A DNA stretch of 64,000 nucleotides from contig JAKULF010000005.1 in the NCBI GenBank assembly GCA_022661535.1, positions 2,666,001-2,730,000 of the forward strand. The letters are read 5' to 3'. Position 1 is the first letter of the stretch, and every line of letters begins with the position of its first letter. Shown one piece after another: positions 42,781 through 52,742 of the stretch. The DNA is from Eutypa lata. Taxonomy: Eukaryota > Ascomycota > Sordariomycetes > Xylariales > Diatrypaceae. A model generated the notes under the pieces. It saw nothing but the letters and a program-made list of their open reading frames with translations. It searched no databases and was not told the DNA's origin. The position numbers were made by a program, and so were the translations under genes.

Positions 42781-45180
42781 TTACCTATCATCATCATCAT
42801 CCCCATTCCCCTCGCCATCACTACTACGACAGTGGGGTGGGTAATCTGCCCCGACACACAAAGTATACCAGAACTCCTCCAGGAGTCTGTAACGCCGCCG
42901 CGACCACTCCCTCCCCACATGTCCGAACAGCCCGTCGTTCGCCCGAGCCATGTTCGCCTGGTTCTCCGCAAACCCGGGGTCGTGCGACATCTGTGGCTCC
43001 GCCTCACTTTCCGCCACAAGTCCAGCTAGTGGCGTTGGCTGCTGGTTCGTGACCGGCGGTTGCTGCGGTGGTGGGTATGAAGGTTGGTGAGGGACGGACA
43101 GGCGGTATTCCTGGGGACTGGCTACGCGAGGGTCGTGGTAGTAGGTGTGTGGGTGAAAGCCCTGATGGGCTTGTTGGTGTGGAGACGGAGGCGGAGACGA
43201 AGGCGGAGGTTGATGGGGGTGTCTGAAGCGAGGGGAATTTGGTGGCTCGTCCCCGAATCTTACCTGTGTGGAGGGCTGAGTGGTCATGGGGTGAGGAGCC
43301 AAGGGGAGAGCGAAAGGGGACAGTGAGGTGCTCGGTTGGGCGTAGTGTAGATCCTGCTGCCGATGCTGCTGTTGTTGTTCTAGCCACTGCAAGCTAGGTC
43401 CAGCAGCGCTAGCACCAGGATCTCGCACTTGTCCCGGCTCCGTAGGCCAATGCGAATGCAGATGATAGTTCTCAGGTATATCACCATGACTACCGCGAAA
43501 GTAACCCCGGTCATCCTCCTGTTGCTCCCTTTCTAGGTAGTGGCCTGGGTTGTACACCGCCCTGCCATTTCCCACGCCCCATTCCCAGGGGGAAGACTCA
43601 TCGTCGCCATCGTCGCCATAGCCACCATCGTTGTCCTCGGCGCTACCTCCCCCGTTACCCCACCTGCGCGAGGGGTGGGGACAGGCGGTATTTGCAGAAT
43701 CAGCAGGAGCAACGGAGTGGGTGACTATGCTACGGTTACCATTTCCGTTTCCGTTGCTATTGCCGTTGCTATTGCCGTTGTTGCTGTTTCTACTGTTGCC
43801 GTTACTGCGGTTCCTGTTGCCGTTGCTGCTATCGGGATCCTCTCGGAACGTCGATGTGGGCGCGACAACGGGATCCCCGCCGGTGCTAGTAGAAATATCC
43901 GGGCGCGGGCGAAGAGACAGCGGGCCGTGCCAGTTGTAGAAGGGTCCCGGGTAGGGGGTGTTGGTCCCGAAGAGATAAACAACTTCCCCGAGCTGTTCAG
44001 AGCCTGGCGCTGCAGCAGTGTGCGGCTGCTGTACCGCAAACTGGTGCAGGGGATTGGGGGGAGACGAAAACGAAGACGAAGACGGGGAGCTCTGTTGCGG
44101 AGCGTACGTCGTCGGGTTTGACCCTCCGTTCGCCGCCCGCGCTCCCACAGACGACGGAGAGGGTCGTTCACTAGGGTGATGATACCTAGCGGTGCCATTC
44201 CCGTTAGCGCCTTGACGAAGAAGCCAGCTACGAGGTCCCCGGGGCGCGTTGGGCGGGGGCGTCAAGTCAGTTGCGGTTGCGGTCGCTCCCGCGCCTGCGC
44301 TCGTGCTAAAGCCGTTTGTCGCCCGGCTGTTATGGCCGTAGCTGCGACGGCTGCCATTAGCTCTACTGTGCTCTGTAGAGGCGACGGACTGTGAAGGAGG
44401 CAAGGTCCTATCCCGCTGCCGTGATGGCACCGGTGCCGCCGAAGATGCACTCCCGTTGTGATTAGGGCCATTACCGTTCAGGCCCCGCATCCGACGCGGT
44501 GTGCGTGGCGCATCGAAACTTTCAGAGCTCCTAAAACCGTTGACGCCGTTAGAGTTAGAGTTGCCACCGTTGGAGGTAGCGTTGGCGTTGGCGTTCGAGC
44601 TCGCGGCGTTGTTATTAGCCCAACTAGCTCCAACACTACCGACACCACCACTACCACCATTGGTTCTAGGACCATCCTCAACTTCGCTATCACTGGTACC
44701 ATCACTCTGGAGCCTGTTACCACCATTTATGGCTTGTCCATTATGTATGGGGGTAGCAGTAGCAGGAGCCGTAGCTCTCCAAGGAGGCACAACGGGGCTC
44801 GGCGAGGAGGAAAGAATAGGGGAAGGTGCTGGGCCATTGTAAGGAGCATCTGAAAGTCGGGGAGAAGGTCCGAGGGAAGGAGAGGGCGCTGGTTCTCTCC
44901 AGGCGGCGGCGCCCCGAGGCCCTTCTCCTGCTCCTGCTGCGCCTGCTCGGGGACGAGGCCGTCGGCGTGGGTGGCGAGGTTGGATGCGAGTCGACGACGA
45001 TGAATGGGATGCTGTCGCGTCTCCCATGGCAGTTTCTCGCTCTTGGGGTGTAGTAGAACCAGTAGAACCAGGAGCACCGGTAGCACCGGTAGCACCGGTA
45101 GCATCGGAGCTCTCATCCCTAGGCACACTCTCCCAGCCCTCGTCATCTGTGGCGACTTGCTGCTGTGTTTGTTCCTTCAT
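42781..45180 (-). CDS. Low-complexity Ser/Gly/Asn/Pro-rich protein of unknown function
   Basis: An uninterrupted frame of 799 codons from the ATG at 45180 (MKEQTQQQVATDDEGWESVP); an in-frame ATG at 45297 would add 39 residues, but I prefer 45180, which starts the hydrophilic part. No folded domain, signal peptide or membrane helix is seen. In order: TGATGATGAPG-like repeat, Arg/Pro-rich basic patch, Pro/Ser stretches, long Asn/Ser/Gly regions encoded by repeated AAC/GGC-type codons (about 43730-43830 and 44540-44640), acidic Asp/Glu/Gly patches, Gln/His/Pro-rich segment. Near the C-terminus comes the one conserved-looking block, VGREWSRRRYRLLEEFWYTL, then an Asp-rich tail. This could be a nuclear or RNA-associated disordered protein. 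Both sides carry copies of the 83-bp element. The lack of stops over 2.4 kb supports a real gene. Confidence 0.7.
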   Translation of the reverse strand: MKEQTQQQVATDDEGWESVPRDESSDATGATGATGAPGSTGSTTPQERETAMGDATASHSSSSTRIQPRHPRRRPRPRAGAAGAGEGPRGAAAWREPAPSPSLGPSPRLSDAPYNGPAPSPILSSSPSPVVPPWRATAPATATPIHNGQAINGGNRLQSDGTSDSEVEDGPRTNGGSGGVGSVGASWANNNAASSNANANATSNGGNSNSNGVNGFRSSESFDAPRTPRRMRGLNGNGPNHNGSASSAAPVPSRQRDRTLPPSQSVASTEHSRANGSRRSYGHNSRATNGFSTSAGAGATATATDLTPPPNAPRGPRSWLLRQGANGNGTARYHHPSERPSPSSVGARAANGGSNPTTYAPQQSSPSSSSFSSPPNPLHQFAVQQPHTAAAPGSEQLGEVVYLFGTNTPYPGPFYNWHGPLSLRPRPDISTSTGGDPVVAPTSTFREDPDSSNGNRNRSNGNSRNSNNGNSNGNSNGNGNGNRSIVTHSVAPADSANTACPHPSRRWGNGGGSAEDNDGGYGDDGDDESSPWEWGVGNGRAVYNPGHYLEREQQEDDRGYFRGSHGDIPENYHLHSHWPTEPGQVRDPGASAAGPSLQWLEQQQQHRQQDLHYAQPSTSLSPFALPLAPHPMTTQPSTQVRFGDEPPNSPRFRHPHQPPPSSPPPSPHQQAHQGFHPHTYYHDPRVASPQEYRLSVPHQPSYPPPQQPPVTNQQPTPLAGLVAESEAEPQMSHDPGFAENQANMARANDGLFGHVGREWSRRRYRLLEEFWYTLCVGADYPPHCRSSDGEGNGDDDDDR

Positions 45181-45327
45181 TTTTAAATACAAAGAAACGG
45201 CTCTCGGCTTTATCAAATGCGACACTAAGGAGTTAGTATGTGCCGATGGCTTCGAGGATACGAGGAACCTTGTGGTCTCTATCCTTTTAGACGTCACAAG
45301 TCGTTGCTAAGTCACAGTTAGATACTG

Positions 45328-45410
45328 GAATTTGAATAACATCTGCTTATCCAACAAGAGTCGATGATTATTCAATAGGAAACAACGCAAACCTACGATT
45401 ATTCGGATTC
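45328..45410. repeat. Inverted-ended short element, copy D
   Basis: 83 bp. Left end GAATTTGAATAAC (45328-45340), internal ATTATTC at 45367-45373, right end ATTATTCGGATTC (45398-45410). Lies ~150 bp upstream of the low-complexity gene's ATG. Confidence 0.8.
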
Positions 45411-45784
45411 TTAGGTGTGTTAATAATGGATGGCTGGGATGCAAATAGCTGATGCAGAAATTTAAGCGAAGGAAGTCTTCAGTATATCCGAAGAGAATAT
45501 AAATAAAGCTGGAAGCAAGTGTCTAGTAATAGAATAGAAATCAGTGGAAGGTGACGAGGTAAGTCAGAAGAGGTTCACAACCAGCTTGTTCGCAAACCAC
45601 TGTATAAGCGTGTCCAAATCACGACCAGCCGGCAATTTTGTCGTTCTCTTGTTCTTGTTCTTCCTCCTCTGTTTCAGGGGTTTAAACTAAGCTGGTAACC
45701 GTAGCCTGACCTAACTGTTGACTGAAGAAGAAAGGAAGAAGGAAACGTTGGTGATATAACTCTGCGGTGTAGGATACAGTTGAA

Positions 45785-45830
45785 AATGAAATTAATGAAG
45801 AGGAAGAAATGAAATTAATGAAGAGGAAGA
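45785..45830. repeat. 23-bp perfect tandem duplication
   Basis: A purine-rich unit starting AATGAAATTAATGAAGAGG repeated twice without mismatch (45785-45807, 45808-45830). Confidence 0.95.
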
Positions 45831-46080
45831 ATGGAAATCTTTACGGAGGATGTAAGCGACTTGCATCAGACAATAAATATCCCACTTTCAAGTAGGAGCA
45901 TATAGTTTACGTTCGAGAGTCAAAAATAGGGGAAGGGGCAAGCGATATATAAGGAAGGCCAACTCTACACACTACATGTATGTGCAAATATGGGTTTTAA
46001 GTTCACCGGAGTTTGGAGGAAGGCTCGAGCTATTGTGATTGAGTAATATCTAGTACTAAAAAGGTGAAGCTAAACAGTTT

Positions 46081-46163
46081 GAATTTGAATAATATAAATC
46101 TAACTCGTAATAATAGGTGATTATTCCGTTCTAGATAGTATTGGCAGTACGTTATTCAAACTT
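46081..46163. repeat. Inverted-ended short element, copy B
   Basis: 83 bp. Left end GAATTTGAATAAT (46081-46093), internal ATTATTC at 46120-46126, right end GTTATTCAAACTT (46151-46163). Central TAATAATA as in copies A and C. Confidence 0.8.
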
Positions 46164-46442
46164 GTATACTACAAACCTGTGTTCATTATGAAAATACAAC
46201 AATCGTTAATATCTCAGGCCTATTGGCTAATACTAGTAGCAAAAATATTTATCTTTGCAAACACCATTATAATGGGCGCTTTGACAGGCCCCAACTCTGA
46301 TATGAGTTCTAAGTTCGTGAGATATCAAATCGCGCGTCATCTGCGACAGACTATAAACTTAAGCAATATAATTCGCTATGATCTAAGAATTGATATGTAA
46401 TTTGGCTAACCGATATCTACATGAGTACGTACAAAACATCCC

Positions 46443-48029
46443 TCAATCAACGAAGATTTTCGCCTCAAGTCCCGAATAGGTGGACAAAAAGGACGAGAAA
46501 AGCTTAATTGCATGGCCGACATCATATGTCCCGCCGGTCTCACGGATCGAGTGCATGCTGAGCTGAGGGTTGCCAAGATCCAACGTGCGGACACCCAGTT
46601 TGGCAGACAGCATGGGCCCAATAGTCGAACCACAGGACGAATCGTTCCTCACTACGAATAGTTGCAGGGGTACACCGGCGTGTTTTGCTGCCTCCTGGAC
46701 TAGGACAATCCCGGGAGAGTTCGTGGCATATCTCTGGTTAGCATTGATTTTGATGACTGTGCCCTTGTTCATCTCCGGTTGATGGTTGGACTCGTATTTC
46801 CCGACGTAGTTTGGATGAACCGAATGGGCCATGTCTGCCGAAACAAGGAACGACACGGCCATTGACTGCTCGAAGGCGGTGGTGAGATCGATTTCCGGAT
46901 CCGAGCTGATGTGCTCCCAGGACTTGTCAGAGCTCGTGTCTCCATGACGGCCGCCAGCGAGGATGGATAATCTGCGCACGACAGCTGGCAGTAGGTCGGA
47001 GTTAGCGCCGTGAGCAGAAGTCGAGCCGATTTCTTCGTGATCAAAGCATGTGATCAGACGAATGCTGGTCTCTTCATCAAGGCTACCGGCGGAAACGGAA
47101 TCGATAAGACCCATGACGCTGCAGTATGTCATTTCCAAATTGTCCAATCTGGCCGAGTAGATGAACTCCTCGTTCAGACCACCGAGACAAGACTTCTGGG
47201 TATCATAGAGAACCATTTCGAAATCCACCACATCGGGGACCTCGACACCAGCATGCTGAGCGATCAGCTCAATTATGTATGGGTGATGTCGGTCGGTCAA
47301 GTCTTTGAGTGGTTGGAAGGTCTCCTCGGGGTTTTCGTTAGCATCAGACTTGGAGGCAGCAGTCTCTCCCGTTCTGTTGAGCTCCGCCGCGATCATGCCG
47401 GCGATGGGAAACAACTCCGTCTCCTTGTTTGGGTTGAATTCGGAGGATCGGTCTAAGTGGATGGCTAGGGTGGGGATGCGGATGATGGGGCGGTAGACTT
47501 TGACGAGCTTCTGAACAAAATTTCCCTTCCCGTCCTTCACCAACACCCGCCCAGCAATTGAAAGATCTCTGTCAAACCAACTGTGCCAAATGCCGCCTCC
47601 GTAGGTCTCGACGCCAACCTGCATGAAGCCGACACCGGTCTTTTTGCTCACGGGCTTGATACGAAGGCAGGGGGAGTCTGTGTGAGCGCCGACCATGGCA
47701 ATAGGGTTACCAGGCTTCCATTTCGAGCCGATAGTAAAAGCGACGATAGTCGAGGCGTTCCGAGTCATGTAATACTTTCCTCCGGGACGTAGGGTTGAGG
47801 ACCAGTTATCCCGCTCTTTGATACTAGTGAATCCAGCCTTCTCGAGACGGGAAATGGAGGACTGGACGGCATGGTAGGCTATTGAACAAGAATCGTTGAC
47901 GTTAGCAAGAGATAGTAGGAAGCAGGTATGTAGCATACTATGTATGTATGACTAAGATACTCAGAACTTACGAGTAGGTGATGCATTGACAAAGTCGAGG
48001 AAATCTAGAGCAGACTTTGGGGGTGCCAT
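46443..48029 (-). CDS. ape4: Aspartyl aminopeptidase, peptidase family M18 (2 exons)
   Basis: Zinc aminopeptidase removing N-terminal Asp or Glu, related to yeast Ape4 and human DNPEP; cytosolic, with Ape4 also delivered to the vacuole. Exons 48029-47972 and 47878-46443; 497 aa, the family norm. Exon 1 encodes MAPPKSALDFLDFVNASPT and splices ACTC|GTAAGT to CCTACCAT after CAATAG. The expected metal and catalytic motifs are all present: GAHTDSPCLRIKP, YSARLDNLEM, CFDHEEIGSTSAHG, SADMAHSVHPNY and, near the end, YDVGHAIKLF. GIWHSWFDRDLSIAGRV and SSCGSTIGP are also typical. No signal peptide. Next upstream is the 10-kb desert; promoter expected just right of 48029. Confidence 0.94.
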
Positions 48030-51000
48030 TTTATTCAATATCGAAGAATACTGGCGGGTAAATGAGATAGATGATCGAGTAGTACAGACGAGGCCTAACC
48101 TAGAGTGCGAATAAACTCTAGCTAGCATTTATGTGTAGCTTTTGGGGTGGAAGTCGGCCTCGAATTGAACTTGACTCACAAATCAATTGGCGGTCAAATG
48201 TCAGGTACGAAGTAGTATAGCTCTGGGTTATATGAGGTCCTCGTGACCATCTTCTATCTACCTAGGTAGTTAGTTGAGGTCGGACAGCTTATCGGATAAC
48301 TTTAGATAGGGCTGCTGATGTTTCGTCCATTGCCGGGCTGGTGCCCCCCACCCAGCCCCGCGAATCGCTACGTATTGTGGGGTCTTGTCTCGGGTTATGT
48401 AATCCCGCTGGGTCGACATGACGGGAAGTTCTCAAGTTTTAAGGGTCTTTTAACTATTAGATATGCTGATATGGTGCCGGTGCCATGTCTATATGTGTTA
48501 ACTAACCTATATACATCGGGCATGTTCATACGCAGCATTCATCTTGATACGGTTCCGTTAAATAGATAGCTTAGGTAGGCACCAGGTAACTGTAGTTTGC
48601 ATAGCTAAGGTCTCCTCCTATCTTAATCCCAACAATCGCTCGGTCAGTCCCGCATATCATCGACAAACCAATCAACAAACTTTAGTTTGTAACCTATGAC
48701 TTAAGTAACTGCTTTGAACTATCATTTACCAAGGCATAATAATTGCATCTCCAATCTAGCTATTTACCCTTCATTAACCTCTTACTTCTTCTTCATTGCC
48801 ATGACGGAAAGTGAAGCGCCATAGGAGTCAACAATGCACATTGTCATCACCCTGCATTTGTTTGCCACTGACCTCGTGGCTTCACTAGTCGTGGACGAAT
48901 GCAACTGGATCAATTTGCGTTACTCACGCTGGCGCACAGAAACTCGTATCATTACTTATATATTCGAAACTATTGAAACCATGCCTGATGACTTCATGTT
49001 TCTTGCCCCTGATTTTGCACAGTCCCTAGCTCTCTATAAACTACCTTTCGCCTTGAAAATCTCTTCAGCCGTGCCTCCTTTCGACTAGAGGTATCATGAC
49101 GGAACCTCCTAGCAATTGTTTTCAGCTTTCTCTATTTTTCAGTGAAAATAACTACCCCTTTAATGTCATCTTATTGTCTTATTAGACATACATGACTACA
49201 GCTGGACTACTGATACAATTTTAAGATGATGCTATTTACCATACTGATAGGACCCCAAGCCCATGATGTCTAAAACCGTTGTTATCTAGCAGTCGTCACT
49301 TGTGATGTGCTGTAGACTCTATCAAGTTGCTAGTGATACGTGACTAGTACCAGACCACTTATACACTTACACTTACACTTAATAAGTTAGTGGCGCGCGT
49401 TATTCCACATACGCCTGACGGCTTGTCACTTTAGCGGCTATAGCAAGGCAGAGGGAAACGTGGTTCTTGAGCCCTGCTTAGATTCCTTCCCCCTCCTGCT
49501 ACATTGGTCATAGTACACTAAAAGGCGGGCACCGATTTGGTCTTGTTTGTCCTGTTTCTCTGCGACGTACTCTAGGTACTATGTAATAAATCGCATGCAT
49601 CTGTCCAGGGACGGTTTTGGCAGGCAGTTTATCTGTTCTGTGTTATTAGAGGGCGGCGTAGGAATCCTCTTGGGCGAGTACATCTAAGTAGTAATTTGTT
49701 TCAAGAAACGTGATGTTTCTCGCAGGTGGCAGGGAAGATGCAGGGTTATACGATCCCGTAGAATATTCATAGAATGGATGTTAGCCCTGCTACTTGTCGT
49801 TCTCGAGTTTACTGTATCTGGATGTGGCTAGTATTATGGGGGATATGATCAACGTCGTCTTCTTCTTCTGAACTGATTAAGCTTTATTAGTAGTAAGTTC
49901 TCACAAGAAACCGTGTGTTAAACATGGGACAACATATCGAGGGATTGGCCGAACCCGGCTGCGATACAGATGTACTTGGTAACATTTGAATGCAAATGGC
50001 CAGGTTTGGATGCTCGGGCGACCACGTTCTCTCGCCCATGACAACCCCCTATGACAGCCAACCTGCAAGATGAAGTGGCGAAGATTTGCTGGATTGACTA
50101 ATCTCGAAAGACTCAGTCTGTCAATTGACCTTTCCTGGGTGTACCTTTTCCGAACTGCACTTGGGCATGTAGGTAGATCATTGTTCAAGATACGGCCAAC
50201 ACCTGAATAAATAAGAGGTGTTCAAGCTGATAGCACATGTAATCGACTCTCATTCGTGCGCGCACTCGTACGAGAAAGTGGGGCCATTCCTAAACCTGCG
50301 TTATGTAAGATGAGATAGGTGTAGGATGTACTTATTATTAACCTTGGTACCTAAACCTTGAGGGTTTGCCCCAGGAAATGTCAAGATCTCACCCAGGGAT
50401 TCCCTCTCTCTTTTCTCTCTCCAGGTTATTAGTGTTTGCTTGCTGACATGGGCAAGTAGGAATGTATTGTTAGCCTGTTCTTGCCTGTTATCTAACTAGA
50501 TCGTTATAGTTAGGGTACGCCAGTAACCATATAGCCTGCTAACTTAGGTATTTTTTTGGGCCTGAGTATTGCGGAACTCTGCATATGCTGCAGAGCAACA
50601 ACGATGTAGGTAAGTGAAACTGGATTGGATAAACGGTTGAATCTACCCTGATCTTAAGTCTCGCCAAGCTAGTGGTGGTCATGGCTGGATGAGAAAGGCG
50701 TTCTCTCTAGGAGCATCCAAGTCATCCCATCACTTATGCCGGGATTTCCCAGGATCGCTCGGAGAAAGCGTGAGCACATGCATGGCCGTGATGATCAGGG
50801 CAAACAGTGTAATTATGTCAACATAGTGAGTTAGTCACTTACTATAAAATGAGAATGCATTGAATGTGATAGAGTCCAAAGGGCAACTCGTGAGGGCTAA
50901 CGCTGAACTCTCTTATCTTTGAGCTTTGCTTACAGACCTGAAGCTTCTAGACTTACAGATACATTCTTTGGGCGCACAGTATCCCACCGGAACATGTACC

Positions 51001-51192
51001 GTTCAATACTTCTAAGGAGATTTCGGTAGACCCCTGTGCAGCTCATTCTGCCGAGACACCAACCAATCAGGAGATCAGACCTGGACACCCCTACATCAAA
51101 AAGTCAGGGGTCTTCAAGGCAAGGAGTGGGGCTACCCGCAGTTCAATTCGATTGTTGTGTATGGGAATGAGGGCGCGTTCCAACAATAGCCA

Positions 51193-51212
51193 AGAGAGAG
51201 AGAGAGAGAGAG
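51193..51212. repeat. (AG)n microsatellite
   Basis: Ten AG dinucleotides in non-coding DNA. Confidence 0.93.
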
Positions 51213-52716
51213 GGCCGAAAAGAGAGAACGAGAAAGAGTGGAAGAGGATGACGATAAACGCCAATTCTCATTCGATTGCCTCTGATCGCCGAGGGCTAAG
51301 AAGACTCTTTCCCGACTGACGGCTGGTTTGCTAGTTGTAGATACTTTCAGAATCGATAGTGGTCCATGAATTAGCCACAATCTCATGCAGATAATAGATA
51401 GCTCAGGCGCCCAGGATAGTACATGGAAAGCCGCCGATCAAACATCGCAGAAATGTGTCAAGCTTTGTCCACTTCTACGGAGCCGACTGGGCGGACCGGG
51501 AGACTTGACTGTCAAACATACCTACCTCGTGCCTGGCATTTTGCGGAGTTGGACTAGATCCCTGGTAATGTTCAACTCGGGCTTTTACCAACGATATCTC
51601 ATCATAGGTTTAAAGTTGGTTCGGTGAAGTCTTGGACGTTATCACCTGAGGCGATGACACCTTGGATTAGCAGTCAGCCAGCTTTCTCGAAGTCGCCGGC
51701 TGACTCACTTGAGTCTGACTAATGATCACAAGTCACTGCCTCAACGCTATATCGGTTCTAACAAGGGCATTTTGTGTAAACTTCAGAACAGGACTGAAAG
51801 CTGAGCTGTTATGGTGACCAACTCCTGTAATAGCCAGTGTCGTTGTACACTGTAGTAGTTAAGGTGGCGGACAGCTACCACCAATAGCAGTACACACTTC
51901 TTAGGACCAAATTACTTGGCAAGTTCTCTAACAACCATTTGACACGCATTTCAGCTTGGAGGTGTTCGAATTACCCAAGTTTGAGGGTCGTCGCCACGGT
52001 TCCAGTAATGCGATCAACGACAAGGCCAAAGAGCATAGCAGTGCATCGCGGCAGGAAGAACTCGTTCTCCCCGTTATGTGGAAAACGGAACGACCCGCGT
52101 GGTTGTGGCATCTTAACTGGTCGCCCACACTTCCGAAATTGTCGAGAGTGTGCATCCATTAAGCAGCAGTTATCGATCGAGCCACACATATTACTCATAA
52201 CATACATATAGCTTCAATCTCATATAGTTACAGCTTTATCCTGCCGGGTAGAGGTGTATTAGACATGTATGCAGTAAACAGTTAGACGTGCGTAAAAGAG
52301 AGAGCACTCCTGTAATTTGTGTTGGCTGCAATCAGGGAGCAAGGAAAACCCGGCGAAATCCAAATGTGCAATAGAATTGCCTACCTACATAGGTAAACTA
52401 GAAGTGCGTGCATATCGGTGATCCCATAAAGCGAACACACCGTAAAAAGCCGCATTGGTAGTTAGACCTCTCCTAACAAAAGCACATATGTTGTGTGTCT
52501 GGACCGGTTAACAATATTCTGGAATACTTTATAATTAGAAATCTCATCCTGACACTGTATTCTGAAACGTGGGTATGATGATGGAGATGCACTTGTTTTT
52601 CCCCTTCCTGGACCCCAAAGGTAACTAGAACTTGAACGTTGCTGATAGGGTAGTCCTAAAATGCTATTCAGGAACACGAGCAGTCGAACAAGGATGAGAA
52701 ACCAGAGATGGACTAA

Positions 52717-52742
52717 CCACCACCACCACCACCACCACCACC
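52717..52742. repeat. (CCA)n microsatellite
   Basis: An uninterrupted CCA triplet run in non-coding DNA. Confidence 0.93.

Larger units (their letters stand above)
45181..46442. promoter_or_regulatory. Promoter of the low-complexity gene, 3' flank of the aminopeptidase gene, two 83-bp elements
   Basis: No gene seen. Element copies D (45328-45410) and B (46081-46163) lie here, and a 23-bp perfect tandem duplication at 45785-45830. Confidence 0.55.

Noticed and set aside
43540..44200. Plus-strand and alternate minus-strand frames rich in Val/Ala or Thr/Ala inside the low-complexity gene
   Set aside because: Frames produced by simple codon repeats on the other strand or frame; all are far shorter than the 799-codon frame.
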